A stretch of DNA of 64,000 bases from Streptomyces sp. NBC_01485 (GCF_036227125.1 NZ_CP109435.1:6448001-6512000); one strand, 5' to 3'. Counted from the first letter of the stretch, positions 26,167 to 35,520 are shown. The notes: generated by a model not told the origin, from the letters alone. Numbers and translations: made by a program.

Positions 26167-26814
26167 ATGGCACGGCGATACGACACCAATGACGCGACCG
26201 ACCGCGTGACCGGTCTGCGCGAGGCCGCGTCCGCCGTCCGCCGTGGCGAGCTCGTGGTCCTCCCGACCGACACGGTGTACGGGATCGGCGCCGACGCGTT
26301 CTCCTCGGAGGCCGTCGCCGACCTGCTGGAGGCCAAGGGCCGGGGCCGCAACATGCCCACGCCCGTCCTCATCGGCTCCCCGAACACGCTGCACGGCCTG
26401 GTCACGGACTTCTCCGAGCTGGCCTGGGAGCTGGTCGACGCGTTCTGGCCGGGCGCGCTGACGCTCGTCGCCAAGCACCAGCCGTCCCTCCAGTGGGACC
26501 TGGGCGACACCCGCGGCACGGTCGCCGTGCGCATGCCGCTGCACCCGGTCGCCATCGAGCTGCTGACGGAGGTCGGCCCGATGGCGGTGTCCTCCGCCAA
26601 CCTCACCGGCCACCCGGCGCCGGAGAACTGCGACCACGCGCAGGAGATGCTCGGCGACTCCGTCTCCGTGTACCTCGACGGCGGCCCGACGCCCGCCAAC
26701 ATCCCCTCGTCGATCGTCGACGTCAGCCGTGAGGTGCCGCTGCTGCTGCGGGCGGGCGCGATCTCCGCGGACGAGCTGCGGAAGGTCGTACCCGACCTCG
26801 AGGTGGCGAATTGA
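26167..26814 (+). CDS. L-threonylcarbamoyladenylate synthase (Sua5/YwlC/YrdC type)
   Basis: 215 residues. Makes threonylcarbamoyl-AMP from threonine, bicarbonate and ATP for the t6A base of tRNAs that read ANN codons. Seen: VVLPTDTVYGIG, the KGRGRNMPTPVLI basic loop, GTVAVRMPLHP, and MAVSSANLTGHPAP. This is the short form without the extra Sua5 domain. Its TGA overlaps the TTG start of the next gene (TTGA), so the two are translationally coupled. Confidence 0.95.
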   Translation: MARRYDTNDATDRVTGLREAASAVRRGELVVLPTDTVYGIGADAFSSEAVADLLEAKGRGRNMPTPVLIGSPNTLHGLVTDFSELAWELVDAFWPGALTLVAKHQPSLQWDLGDTRGTVAVRMPLHPVAIELLTEVGPMAVSSANLTGHPAPENCDHAQEMLGDSVSVYLDGGPTPANIPSSIVDVSREVPLLLRAGAISADELRKVVPDLEVAN

Positions 26815-27488
26815 CAGCCCCTGACGCGGGGCGTGGCATAGGCAACGGGGAACGTGCCGCGGAACAGACGACGACGTTCGGGTTTCCGCGCGACACCTTC
26901 CGCATCCTCCACGTCAGCACCGGCAACGTCTGCCGCTCGCCGATCACCGAGCGGCTGACCCGGCATTTCGTGTCGCAGCGGCTCGGGGTGCTGGGCGGCG
27001 GGCTGATCGTGGAGAGCGCGGGGACCTGGGGCCACGAGGGCGCGCCGATGGAGGCCAACGCGGAGACCGTGCTGGCCGACTTCGGCGCGGACGCGACCGG
27101 GTTCACCGGCCGCGAACTCCTCGACGAGCACGTCATCATGGCCGACCTGGTCCTGACGGCGACCCGTGACCACCGTTCCCAGGTCATCTCCATGGGCCAC
27201 TCGGCGGGCCTGCGCACCTTCACCCTCAAGGAGTTCACCCGCCTGGTGAACGCCATCGACCCCGCCACCCTGCCCCCGCTGGACGAGGGCGTGGTGATGC
27301 GCGCCCGCGCCCTGGTCCGCGCGGCGGCGGCCCTGCGCGGCTGGCTGCTGGCCCCGACCCTGGAAGCGGACGAGGTCTACGACCCCTACGGGGCGCCCCT
27401 GCCGTTCTTCCGCTCGATCGGCGACGAGATACACCAGGCGCTGGATCCGGTCGTCACGGCGCTGACGGGCGTGCCGGCGCGGATGTAA
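26811..27488 (+). CDS. Low-molecular-weight tyrosine phosphatase-like protein with Ser in place of the catalytic Cys
   Basis: 225 residues starting at a TTG that overlaps the upstream stop. About 30 N-terminal residues precede the fold. The family signature C-x5-R-S reads here as HVSTGNVCRSPITER: Ser36 is at the nucleophile position, while the second Cys (41), Arg42 and Ser43 remain. The late Asp-Pro (VYDPYG) that supplies the acid is kept. Without the nucleophile it should have little phosphatase activity; it may bind phospho-ligands. I recall this variant from other Streptomyces, which suggests an old change rather than a sequencing error. Confidence 0.85.
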   Translation: MTAPDAGRGIGNGERAAEQTTTFGFPRDTFRILHVSTGNVCRSPITERLTRHFVSQRLGVLGGGLIVESAGTWGHEGAPMEANAETVLADFGADATGFTGRELLDEHVIMADLVLTATRDHRSQVISMGHSAGLRTFTLKEFTRLVNAIDPATLPPLDEGVVMRARALVRAAAALRGWLLAPTLEADEVYDPYGAPLPFFRSIGDEIHQALDPVVTALTGVPARM

Positions 27489-27557
27489 CAACCCGCGCAG
27501 CTCGACCATCCCGGGCCTACATTGGACGTACGTCACCGTCGACGCCCGGAGTGCAAC

Positions 27558-28796
27558 ATGTCGGTCACCCATGTCCCCGAGGCCGATGTCCTGCGCCGGC
27601 AGGACCCCGAGCTGGCCGAGATCCTGCTCGGGGAACGGGAGCGGCAGGCGACGACGCTGCAACTGGTCGCCGCCGAGAACTTCACCTCGCCCGCCGTGCT
27701 GGCCGCGCTGGGCTCGCCGCTCGCCAACAAGTACGCGGAGGGCTATCCGGGGGCCCGGCACCACGGCGGCTGCGAGATCGTCGACGTCGCCGAGCGCATC
27801 GCGGTGGACCGCGCCAAGGCGCTGTTCGGCGCCGAACACGCCAACGTCCAGCCCCACTCGGGCTCCTCCGCGGTGCTGGCCGCCTACGCCGCCCTGCTGC
27901 GGCCCGGCGACACGGTCCTCGCCCTCGGGCTGCCCTACGGCGGTCATCTCACGCACGGGTCGGCGGCGAACTTCTCCGGGCGCTGGTTCGACTTCGTCCC
28001 CTACGGGGTGGACGCGGAGAGCGGGCTCATCGACCACGACCAGGTGCGGACGCTGGCGCGCGGCCACCGCCCCAAGGCGATCGTGTGCGGGTCCATCGCC
28101 TACCCCCGCCACCTCGATCACGCCTTCTTCCGGGAGGTGGCCGACGAGGTCGGCGCGTATCTCATCGCCGACGCCGCCCACCCCATCGGCCTGGTCGCCG
28201 GGGGAGCGGCGCCCAGCCCGGTGCCGTACGCCGACATCGTCTGCGCCACCACGCACAAGGTGCTGCGCGGGCCGCGCGGCGGGATGATCCTCTGCGGGGC
28301 CGAGCTCGCGGAACGGGTGGACCGGGCCGTTTTCCCGTTCACGCAGGGCGGCGCGCAGATGCACACCATCGCCGCCAAGGCGGTCGCGTTCGGCGAGGCG
28401 GCAACCCCGGCGTTCACCGCGTACGCCCATCGGGTGGTCGCCAATGCGAGGGTTCTCGCCGCCGCTCTCCAGGCGGCGGGGCTGGCCGTCACGACGGGCG
28501 GCACCGACACCCACCTCATCACCGCCGACCCGGCGCCTCTGGGGGTCGACGGGCGCACCGCGCGCGGGCTGCTCGCGGCCGCCGGGATGGTGCTGGACTG
28601 CTGCGCGCTGCCCCACGACCACGCCCGTGGCCTGCGCCTGGGCACCGCCGCGGTGACCACGCAGGGCATGGGGGAGACGGAGATGACCCGGATCGCGGCG
28701 CTGCTGGCGGGGGTGCTGCGGGACGAGATCGAGGCCAGGAAGGCCCGCGAGGAAGTGCGCGATCTGGCCGCCGCGTTTCCGCCGTATCCGGGCTGA
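27558..28796 (+). CDS. glyA: Serine hydroxymethyltransferase
   Basis: 412 residues. PLP enzyme that interconverts serine and glycine, charging tetrahydrofolate with a one-carbon unit. Seen: ENFTSPAVLAALGSPLANKYAEGYPG, HANVQPHSGSSA, ADAAHPIGLVAGG, the PLP Lys in CATTHKVLRGPRGGMI, and GGTDTHLI. A little shorter than E. coli GlyA. Streptomyces usually have two SHMT genes; this one, linked to the atp region, may be the secondary copy. ATG at 27558 fits the family start. Confidence 0.92.
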   Translation: MSVTHVPEADVLRRQDPELAEILLGERERQATTLQLVAAENFTSPAVLAALGSPLANKYAEGYPGARHHGGCEIVDVAERIAVDRAKALFGAEHANVQPHSGSSAVLAAYAALLRPGDTVLALGLPYGGHLTHGSAANFSGRWFDFVPYGVDAESGLIDHDQVRTLARGHRPKAIVCGSIAYPRHLDHAFFREVADEVGAYLIADAAHPIGLVAGGAAPSPVPYADIVCATTHKVLRGPRGGMILCGAELAERVDRAVFPFTQGGAQMHTIAAKAVAFGEAATPAFTAYAHRVVANARVLAAALQAAGLAVTTGGTDTHLITADPAPLGVDGRTARGLLAAAGMVLDCCALPHDHARGLRLGTAAVTTQGMGETEMTRIAALLAGVLRDEIEARKAREEVRDLAAAFPPYPG

Positions 28797-28896
28797 ACCG
28801 GGGTAGACGCGCCCTGTGCACACCCCGGGGGCGCACCCCCGTACGCCACTCCGCACAGCCGCACGTGAAACCATCGTCCCTACCCGGAAGTCCTCA

Positions 28897-28917
28897 CACA
28901 TATGCGACACATATGCG
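28897..28917. repeat. Two 10-bp direct repeats upstream of the WecA-like gene
   Basis: CACATATGCG at 28897 and 28908, an 11-bp period (about one helical turn). It may be a binding site for a regulator. Confidence 0.5.
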
Positions 28918-28981
28918 CTGTGGAGGAGTCGATCGCTAGGGTGTGGGACTGAGATGGCCGGCGAGACCTGTGGGGAAGCCC

Positions 28982-30301
28982 GTGCGTGAATACCTGCTGA
29001 CGCTCTGCATCACGGCCGCGGTGACGTATCTGCTGACAGGGCCGGTACGTAAGTTCGCGATCGTGGCCGGAGCGATGCCGGAGATCAGGGCCCGTGACGT
29101 GCACCGGGAACCCACTCCGCGGCTCGGCGGGATCGCCATGTTCTTCGGCCTGTGCGCCGGTCTGCTGGTCGCCGACCATCTCACCAACCTCAACGAGGTC
29201 TTCGAGAAGTCGAACGAACCGCGCGCCCTGCTGTCGGGGGCCGCGGTGATCTGGCTGGTCGGCGTCCTGGACGACAAGTTCGAGATCGACGCCCTGATCA
29301 AGCTGGGCGCCCAGATGATCGCCGCGGGTGTGATGGTGATGCAGGGTCTGACGATCCTGTGGCTGCCCATCCCGACCGTCGGCACGGTCGCGCTGACCCA
29401 GTGGCAGGGCACCCTGCTGACGGTGGCGCTGGTCGTCATCACCATCAACGCGGTCAACTTCGTGGACGGTCTGGACGGTCTGGCCGCCGGCATGGTGTGC
29501 ATCGCGGCGGCCGCGTTCTTCATGTACGCCTACCGCATCTGGTACTCGTACGGCATCGAGGCCGCCGCCCCGGCGACGCTGTTCGCGGCGATCCTGATGG
29601 GCATGTGCCTGGGCTTCCTGCCGCACAACATGCACCCGGCGCGGATCTTCATGGGCGACTCGGGCTCGATGCTGATCGGGCTGGTGCTGGCCGCGGGCGC
29701 GATCTCGGTCACGGGGCAGGTCGACCCCGATGTGCTGAAGCTGTTCTCCGGGTCCGAGCGCAACGCCGTCCACCAGATGGTGCCGGTCTACATCCCGCTG
29801 CTGATGCCGCTGACGATCATCGCGATCCCGGCCGCCGACCTCATCCTGGCGATCGTGCGCCGTACCTGGCGCGGCAAGTCGCCGTTCGCGGCGGACCGCG
29901 GGCATCTGCACCACCGGCTTCTGGAGATCGGCCACTCGCACAGCCGCGCGGTGCTGATCATGTACTTCTGGTCGGCGCTGATCGGGTTCGGGGCGCTCGC
30001 CTACTCGGTCAACTCGGCTTCCATGTGGATCGTCCTGAGCGTCGTGTTCCTCAGCGCGATCGGGCTGGCTCTGCTTCTGCTGCCGCGCTTCACGCCGCGT
30101 GCCCCGCACTGGGCCGAGGCTTTCGTCCCGCCCCGCTACCGCCGCCCTCGGGCCACCGAGGCCGCCGCGAAGGAACAGCCCGCAGCCGTCGCCGCGGGCC
30201 AGGACGAGCAGGAGCGGCAGGAGCCGGTTCCGGTGGGTGTGGCGGGTGCCAACGGGGCCACCGCGATCGGCGGCCGGCACAGCTCCAAGGTAAGAATCTG
30301 A
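28982..30301 (+). CDS. MraY/WecA-like undecaprenyl-phosphate sugar-1-phosphate transferase
   Basis: 439 residues, about 10 or 11 membrane helices. Transfers a sugar-1-phosphate, usually GlcNAc-1-P, from UDP-sugar to undecaprenyl phosphate and starts a cell-wall glycopolymer. Family motifs: REPTPRLGGIAMF, the Asp pair GVLDDKFEID, NAVNFVDGLDGLAAG, the catalytic RIFMGDSGSMLIG, and the UDP-sugar loop RGHLHHRL. The C-terminal 60 residues are soluble and low-complexity. The GTG at 28982 is preferred (GGGGA 5 bases upstream; the first helix starts there); 28943 is an alternative. Confidence 0.92.
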   Translation: MREYLLTLCITAAVTYLLTGPVRKFAIVAGAMPEIRARDVHREPTPRLGGIAMFFGLCAGLLVADHLTNLNEVFEKSNEPRALLSGAAVIWLVGVLDDKFEIDALIKLGAQMIAAGVMVMQGLTILWLPIPTVGTVALTQWQGTLLTVALVVITINAVNFVDGLDGLAAGMVCIAAAAFFMYAYRIWYSYGIEAAAPATLFAAILMGMCLGFLPHNMHPARIFMGDSGSMLIGLVLAAGAISVTGQVDPDVLKLFSGSERNAVHQMVPVYIPLLMPLTIIAIPAADLILAIVRRTWRGKSPFAADRGHLHHRLLEIGHSHSRAVLIMYFWSALIGFGALAYSVNSASMWIVLSVVFLSAIGLALLLLPRFTPRAPHWAEAFVPPRYRRPRATEAAAKEQPAAVAAGQDEQERQEPVPVGVAGANGATAIGGRHSSKVRI

Positions 30302-30601
30302 CTAGAGCATTGCCAAAACGTGGGAGAACGAGGAGCGGGCAAAGCCCCCATTACCAGACAACCTCCCCCGGTTTCCGCCCAGACGCGCGCTGTCACTCTC
30401 ATGTGTGACAGCAAGCACACCTTCCAGGTAAAGAGCTCATCAAATAGTTTGTGATACGGTTCACGAGAACCCCGGATAGAGCCGAAGGGCCGCAGCACGA
30501 CGGTCCATTGGAACGAGATGGCGTGAGGTCTTTCGCCCCTCGGGCCGGGACTACGCTCGTCCATGACGACACCTGCCCCCCTTGAATGCGGAGTTGCCGC
30601 C
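30302..30601. promoter_or_regulatory. Control region before the ATP synthase operon
   Basis: No gene seen. Contains a palindrome GCTGTCAC-N8-GTGACAGC (30389-30412) and an AT-rich stretch (30420-30465, AAATAGTTTGTGATACGG) that probably includes promoter elements for atpI. The exact -35/-10 pair is not clear to me. Confidence 0.5.
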
Positions 30602-31018
30602 ATGCAGTCCAACGACGTACGAACGCTGCTGCACTGTGCCCTGCCCACCGCGCTCGCGGGTGTGGCGGGAGTCGCGGTGAGCGCCGCCGTTGCCGGTGGC
30701 AAGGGAGCGCTCGGCGCCGTCTTCGGCGCGGTTCTCGTCCTGCTGTTCATGGGCGGCGGACTGATGGTGCTGCTGCGCACCGCGCGCCAGCTTCCCCATC
30801 TGTTCCAGTCGATGGGGCTGTTGCTCTACACCACCCAGATCCTGCTGTTGATGATCGTGCTGATCACGTTCAAGGGGACCTCGGCCTTCAACCCGAAATG
30901 CTTCGCCTTCACGCTGCTCGCGTCCACCCTGGTGTGGATGGCGGCCCAGGTGCGCTCACACATGAAGGCCAAGATCCTCTACGTCGAGCCTGATTCAGCC
31001 GCTCGGACGTCGTCGTGA
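30602..31018 (+). CDS. atpI: AtpI-like membrane protein of the ATP synthase operon
   Basis: 138 residues with four hydrophobic segments (ALPTALAGVAGVAVSAAVAGG, LGAVFGAVLVLLFMGGGLMV, LLLYTTQILLLMIVLITF, FAFTLLASTLVWMAAQV). AtpI proteins help assemble the c-ring of F-type ATP synthases. Position just before atpB supports the name more than sequence does. ATG at 30602 has GGAG 8 bases before it; an upstream ATG at 30563 is possible. A 222-bp spacer separates it from atpB. Confidence 0.85.
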   Translation: MQSNDVRTLLHCALPTALAGVAGVAVSAAVAGGKGALGAVFGAVLVLLFMGGGLMVLLRTARQLPHLFQSMGLLLYTTQILLLMIVLITFKGTSAFNPKCFAFTLLASTLVWMAAQVRSHMKAKILYVEPDSAARTSS

Positions 31019-31240
31019 CCTGTAGGGCCGGTGTAAAGGGACTTCGGCTCTTTTGCTATGGTCTCGCCACAACTGCGGCAGAGCTGGCGCGGGCGGCAGT
31101 CGTGCCTGTGACGTCTCACGGTTCGGATCCCAGTCGCCGCCCCCTTATCCGCAAGTCCAGTCCAGTGCCGTCCCGCGGTCGCAGGCCGCGCCGACACATC
31201 GAGGTTGCCGTACCCATGCGCCACGCTGAAGGAGCTCGCG

Positions 31241-32050
31241 GTGAGTAACGCCAAGACGCTCGCCTTCGAGACCGACTGTCATATTTTCGACGGGTGCGGT
31301 TTCCCGACCCCCGGCCTGCACTCGTTCATGTTCGAGCCGCTCTTCACCGTCGGCGGCTTCGAATTCAACAAGCCGATGCTGCTCTCGCTGGTGAGCACCG
31401 TCATCGTCATCGGATTCTTCTGGGCCGCCTTCAACAAGCCGAAGCTGATCCCGGGCAAGCTCCAGATGGTCGGCGAGGCGGGGTACGACTTCGTACGCCG
31501 CGGCGTCGTCTACGAGACGATCGGCAAGCGCGAGGGCGAGAAGTACGTCCCGCTGATGTTCGCGCTGTTCTTCTTCATCTGGATCATGAACCTCTGGTCG
31601 ATCATTCCGCTCGCCCAGTTCCCGGCCACGTCGGTCATCGCGTTCCCGGTGGGTCTCGCCGCGCTCGTCTACATCGTGTGGATGAGCATCACGTTCAAGC
31701 GCCACGGCTTCATCGGCGGCTGGAAGAACATCACCGGCTACGACCCGTCGCTCGGCCCGGTGTTCCCGATGGTCATGTTCTTCGAGTTCCTGTCGAACGT
31801 GTTCATCCGGCCCTTCACGCACGCCGTCCGGCTCTTCGCGAACATGTTCGCCGGCCACGTGCTGATCCTGATCTTCACCATCGGAACCTGGTACCTGCTC
31901 AACGGCATCGGCATCGCCTACTCGGCGGTCTCGTTCCTGATGGTCATCGTGATGACGGTCTTCGAACTGTTCATCCAGGCCCTCCAGGCCTACGTCTTCA
32001 TCCTCCTGTCCTGCAGCTACATCCAGGGCGCGCTCGCCGAGCACCACTGA
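31241..32050 (+). CDS. atpB: ATP synthase Fo subunit a
   Basis: 269 residues, at least five membrane helices. It forms the proton half-channels. The essential Arg is in HAVRLFANMFAGH (about residue 195), and the last helix has ELFIQALQAYVFILLS. GTG start at 31241 with GAAGGAG 6 bases upstream. The spacer before it contains TTTTGCTATGGT, possibly a second promoter for the operon. Confidence 0.97.
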   Translation: MSNAKTLAFETDCHIFDGCGFPTPGLHSFMFEPLFTVGGFEFNKPMLLSLVSTVIVIGFFWAAFNKPKLIPGKLQMVGEAGYDFVRRGVVYETIGKREGEKYVPLMFALFFFIWIMNLWSIIPLAQFPATSVIAFPVGLAALVYIVWMSITFKRHGFIGGWKNITGYDPSLGPVFPMVMFFEFLSNVFIRPFTHAVRLFANMFAGHVLILIFTIGTWYLLNGIGIAYSAVSFLMVIVMTVFELFIQALQAYVFILLSCSYIQGALAEHH

Positions 32051-32122
32051 GCACCCACACCATCCCCTGAACTTCCGGTGGCCAACCCCCACCGGTCTGT
32101 GTAAAGAGAAGGAAGTTACGGC

Positions 32123-32368
32123 ATGTCCGCTCTCGACACCCTCGCCGCGGTCCAGATCAAGGGCAACCTCGCTGCCATCGGCTACGGTCTCGCGGCCATC
32201 GGTCCCGGCGTCGGCGTTGGCATCATCTTCGGTAACGGCACCCAGGCGCTGGCCCGCCAGCCCGAGGCCGCCGGCCTGATCCGTCAGAACCAGATCCTGG
32301 GCTTCGTGCTCTGTGAGGCGCTCGCCCTCATCGGTCTGGTCATGGGCTTCGTCTACCCGTCGGCCTGA
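32123..32368 (+). CDS. atpE: ATP synthase Fo subunit c
   Basis: 81 residues, two membrane helices joined by the polar loop ARQPE. The proton-carrying Glu65 is in FVLCEALALIGLV. The first helix has the tight GxGxG packing motif GPGVGVGI. A ring of these rotates the central stalk. AGAAGGAAG lies ahead of the ATG. Confidence 0.97.
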   Translation: MSALDTLAAVQIKGNLAAIGYGLAAIGPGVGVGIIFGNGTQALARQPEAAGLIRQNQILGFVLCEALALIGLVMGFVYPSA

Positions 32369-32408
32369 CGGTTTCGGGCGACGAGAGAATTCCACGGAAG
32401 GAACTGAT

Positions 32409-32957
32409 GTGATCTCGCCCTTGCTGCTCATCGCGGCTGAGGAGGAGCAGAATCCTCTGATCCCGGAGATTCCCGAGCTCGTCATCGGTCTGATCGCTTT
32501 CGCGATCGTGTTCTTCGTCCTGGGCAAGAAGCTCCTTCCGAACATCAACAAGGTTCTGGAAGAGCGTCGCGACGCCATCGAGGGCGGGATCGAACAGGCC
32601 GAGATCGCTCGGACCGAGGCGCAGAGCGTTCTGGAGCAGTACAAGGCCCAGCTCGCCGAGGCCCGTCACGAGGCCGCGCGACTGCGCCAGGAGGCGCAGG
32701 AGCAGGGCGCCGTGCTCATCACCGAGATGCGCGCGGAAGGCCAGCGTCAGCGCGAGGAGATCGTCGCCGCCGGGCACAGCCAGATCGAGGCGGACCGCAA
32801 GGCCGCCGCGTCCGCGCTGCGTCAGGACGTCGGCAAGCTCGCCACCGAACTGGCCGGCAAGCTCGTCGGCGAGTCCCTCGAGGACCACGCCCGCCAGAGC
32901 CGCGTCATCGACCGCTTCCTCGACGAGCTCGAGGAGAAGGCCGAGGCGTCTCGATGA
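32409..32957 (+). CDS. atpF: ATP synthase Fo subunit b
   Basis: 182 residues. One N-terminal membrane helix (LVIGLIAFAIVFFVLGKKLLP) and a long charged coiled coil that forms the outer stalk. GTG start at 32409, overlapping an out-of-frame ATGTGA, with GGAAGGA upstream. Its stop overlaps atpH (ATGA). Confidence 0.95.
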   Translation: MISPLLLIAAEEEQNPLIPEIPELVIGLIAFAIVFFVLGKKLLPNINKVLEERRDAIEGGIEQAEIARTEAQSVLEQYKAQLAEARHEAARLRQEAQEQGAVLITEMRAEGQRQREEIVAAGHSQIEADRKAAASALRQDVGKLATELAGKLVGESLEDHARQSRVIDRFLDELEEKAEASR

Positions 32958-33775
32958 CCGCACACGGAGCGAGCCGCGAGGCATTCGCAGCAGCCCGTGA
33001 GCGTCTCGACGCGCTGACGGACTCCACGTCCGTGGACGCGGCACAGCTGGCCGGCGAGCTGGCGGCCGTCACCGCGGTGCTCGACCGCGAGGTCAGCCTG
33101 CGACGGGTCCTCACCGACCCGGCGCAGGCCGGCGACGCCAAGGCGGAGCTGGTCCAGCGCCTGCTCGGCACCCAGATCAGCGGCACCGCCGCCGACCTGG
33201 TGGCCGGCACCGTGCGCTCCCGCTGGTCGCGGTCCCGCGACCTGGTGGACGCGCTGGAGGAGCTGGCGTGCATCGCCGACCTCACCGCCGCGCAGAAGAC
33301 GGGCACGCTCGACGACGTCGAGGACGAGCTGTTCCGCTTCGGGCGGATCGTCTCCTCCAACACCGGGCTGCGCGCCGCACTGACCGACCGGAAGGCCACC
33401 GTCTCGGCCAAGAGCGAGCTGCTGCGCAGCCTGCTCGGCGGCCGGGCCGACGCGGCCACCGGGCGACTGGTGACGCGTCTCGTGACCGCACCCCGTGGAC
33501 GTAGCCTGGAAGCGGGCCTCGAGTCCCTGTCCAAGCTCGCCGCGGAGCGCCGCGACCGCATGGTCGCCGTCGTCACCTCGGCGGCACCGCTGAGCGCCCC
33601 GCAGAAGCAGCGCCTCGGCGCCGCCCTCGCGAAGCTCTACGGCCGCCCGATGCACCTCAACCTCGATGTGGACCCCGCGGTCCTCGGCGGGATCCGGGTG
33701 CAGGTCGGCGACGAGGTGATCAACGGCTCCCTCGCGGACCGCATCGACGACGTCGCCCGCCGCATGGCGAGCTAG
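32954..33775 (+). CDS. atpH: ATP synthase F1 subunit delta
   Basis: 273 residues, about 90 longer than the E. coli protein, as is usual in actinobacteria, where the N-terminal half carries extra helical sequence. The C-terminal OSCP-like part has TSAAPLSAPQKQRLGAALA and GGIRVQVGDEVINGSLADRI. It links the outer stalk to F1. The ATG overlaps the atpF stop by 4 bases. Confidence 0.95.
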   Translation: MTAHGASREAFAAARERLDALTDSTSVDAAQLAGELAAVTAVLDREVSLRRVLTDPAQAGDAKAELVQRLLGTQISGTAADLVAGTVRSRWSRSRDLVDALEELACIADLTAAQKTGTLDDVEDELFRFGRIVSSNTGLRAALTDRKATVSAKSELLRSLLGGRADAATGRLVTRLVTAPRGRSLEAGLESLSKLAAERRDRMVAVVTSAAPLSAPQKQRLGAALAKLYGRPMHLNLDVDPAVLGGIRVQVGDEVINGSLADRIDDVARRMAS

Positions 33776-33846
33776 CAGCAACTCAAGACCGCAGTACGAA
33801 CTGATGGCGGCCCTGGTTGGGCCGTGCAGAGGATTCACCTCTTTCA

Positions 33847-33867
33847 GGGGGGAGTCCCCATCCCCCC
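33847..33867. repeat. G6/C6 hairpin in the atpH-atpA spacer
   Basis: GGGGGG-AGTCCCCAT-CCCCCC, flanked by CTTTCA and AAAGTG. It sits in the only long spacer (134 bp) of the operon's middle part, 43 bases before atpA, and may adjust mRNA stability or read-through to the F1 genes. Confidence 0.6.
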
Positions 33868-33909
33868 AAAGTGAAACTTCGGGCCCAACAAGGAGAGCAG
33901 GGAACCCAG

Positions 33910-35499
33910 ATGGCGGAGCTCACGATCCGGCCGGAGGAGATCCGGGATGCGCTGGAGAACTTTGTCCAGTCGTACAAGCCGGACGCGGCCTCGCGCGAGG
34001 AGGTCGGTACGGTCACCCTTGCCGGCGACGGCATCGCGAAGGTCGAGGGCCTCCCCTCGGCCATGGCCAACGAACTGCTGAAGTTCGAGGACGGCACCCT
34101 CGGCCTCGCGCTCAACCTCGAAGAGCGCGAGATCGGTACCGTCATCCTCGGCGAGTTCAGCGGCGTCGAGGAGGGCCAGCCGGTCACCCGCACGGGAGAG
34201 GTCCTGTCCGTCGCCGTCGGCGAGGGCTACCTCGGCCGTGTCGTCGACCCGCTCGGCAACCCGATCGACGGCCTCGGCGAGATCGAGACGTCCGGCCGCC
34301 GTGCCCTGGAGCTGCAGGCTCCGGGTGTCATGGCCCGTAAGTCGGTGCACGAGCCGATGGAGACCGGCTACAAGGCCGTCGACGCGATGACCCCGATCGG
34401 CCGTGGTCAGCGTCAGCTGATCATCGGTGACCGCCAGACCGGCAAGACCGCCCTGGCCGTCGACACGATCATCAACCAGCGCGACAACTGGCGCTCCGGC
34501 GACGTGAACAAGCAGGTCCGCTGCGTCTACGTCGCCATCGGTCAGAAGGGCTCGACCATCGCCTCCGTGCGTGGCGCCCTCGAAGAGGCCGGCGCGCTGG
34601 AGTACACGACCATCGTCGCCGCCCCGGCGTCCGACCCGGCCGGCTTCAAGTACCTTGCGCCGTACACCGGTTCGGCCATCGGTCAGCAGTGGATGTACGA
34701 GGGCAAGCACGTCCTCATCATCTTCGACGACCTCTCGAAGCAGGCCGACGCCTACCGCGCCGTGTCGCTGCTGCTGCGCCGTCCGCCGGGCCGCGAGGCC
34801 TACCCGGGCGACGTCTTCTACCTGCACTCCCGGCTGCTCGAGCGCTGCGCGAAGCTCTCGGACGACCTGGGCGCCGGCTCGATGACCGGTCTGCCGATCG
34901 TCGAGACGAAGGCCAACGACGTCTCGGCGTTCATCCCGACCAACGTCATCTCCATCACCGACGGCCAGTGCTTCCTGGAGTCGGACCTGTTCAACGCCGG
35001 TCAGCGCCCCGCGCTGAACGTCGGTATCTCCGTCTCCCGAGTCGGTGGCTCCGCGCAGCACAAGGCGATGCGCCAGGTGTCCGGCCGGCTCCGCCTCGAC
35101 CTCGCCCAGTACCGCGAGTTGGAGGCGTTCGCCGCCTTCGGTTCCGACCTGGACGCCGCGTCGAAGTCCCAGCTGGAGCGCGGTCAGCGACTGGTCGAGC
35201 TGCTCAAGCAGGCTCAGTACCAGCCGATGCGGACCGAGGACCAGGTCGTCTCCGTGTGGGCCGGCACCACCGGCCGGATGGACGAGGTTCCGGTCTCCGA
35301 CATCCGCCGCTTCGAGACGGAGCTCCTGGAGTACCTGCACCGCAAGGAGCAGGGCCTCATGACCTCCATCAAGGAGGGCGCGAAGATGTCGGACGACACC
35401 CTCACCGCCATCGCCGACGCCATCGCCGAGTTCAAGAAGCAGTTCGAGACCTCGGACGGCAAGCTCCTCGGCGAGGACGCCCCGGCCGCGGCCAAGTGA
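33910..35499 (+). CDS. atpA: ATP synthase F1 subunit alpha
   Basis: 529 residues. Non-catalytic nucleotide-binding subunit. Walker A GDRQTGKTALA (about residue 175) and VLIIFDDLSKQADAYR; the conserved SVSRVGGSAQHKAM region near residue 380 carries the arginine finger. An AAGGAGAGCAGGG ribosome site precedes the ATG. Confidence 0.98.
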   Translation: MAELTIRPEEIRDALENFVQSYKPDAASREEVGTVTLAGDGIAKVEGLPSAMANELLKFEDGTLGLALNLEEREIGTVILGEFSGVEEGQPVTRTGEVLSVAVGEGYLGRVVDPLGNPIDGLGEIETSGRRALELQAPGVMARKSVHEPMETGYKAVDAMTPIGRGQRQLIIGDRQTGKTALAVDTIINQRDNWRSGDVNKQVRCVYVAIGQKGSTIASVRGALEEAGALEYTTIVAAPASDPAGFKYLAPYTGSAIGQQWMYEGKHVLIIFDDLSKQADAYRAVSLLLRRPPGREAYPGDVFYLHSRLLERCAKLSDDLGAGSMTGLPIVETKANDVSAFIPTNVISITDGQCFLESDLFNAGQRPALNVGISVSRVGGSAQHKAMRQVSGRLRLDLAQYRELEAFAAFGSDLDAASKSQLERGQRLVELLKQAQYQPMRTEDQVVSVWAGTTGRMDEVPVSDIRRFETELLEYLHRKEQGLMTSIKEGAKMSDDTLTAIADAIAEFKKQFETSDGKLLGEDAPAAAK

Positions 35500-35520
35500 C
35501 GTAAGGAAGGGACCTGACTC

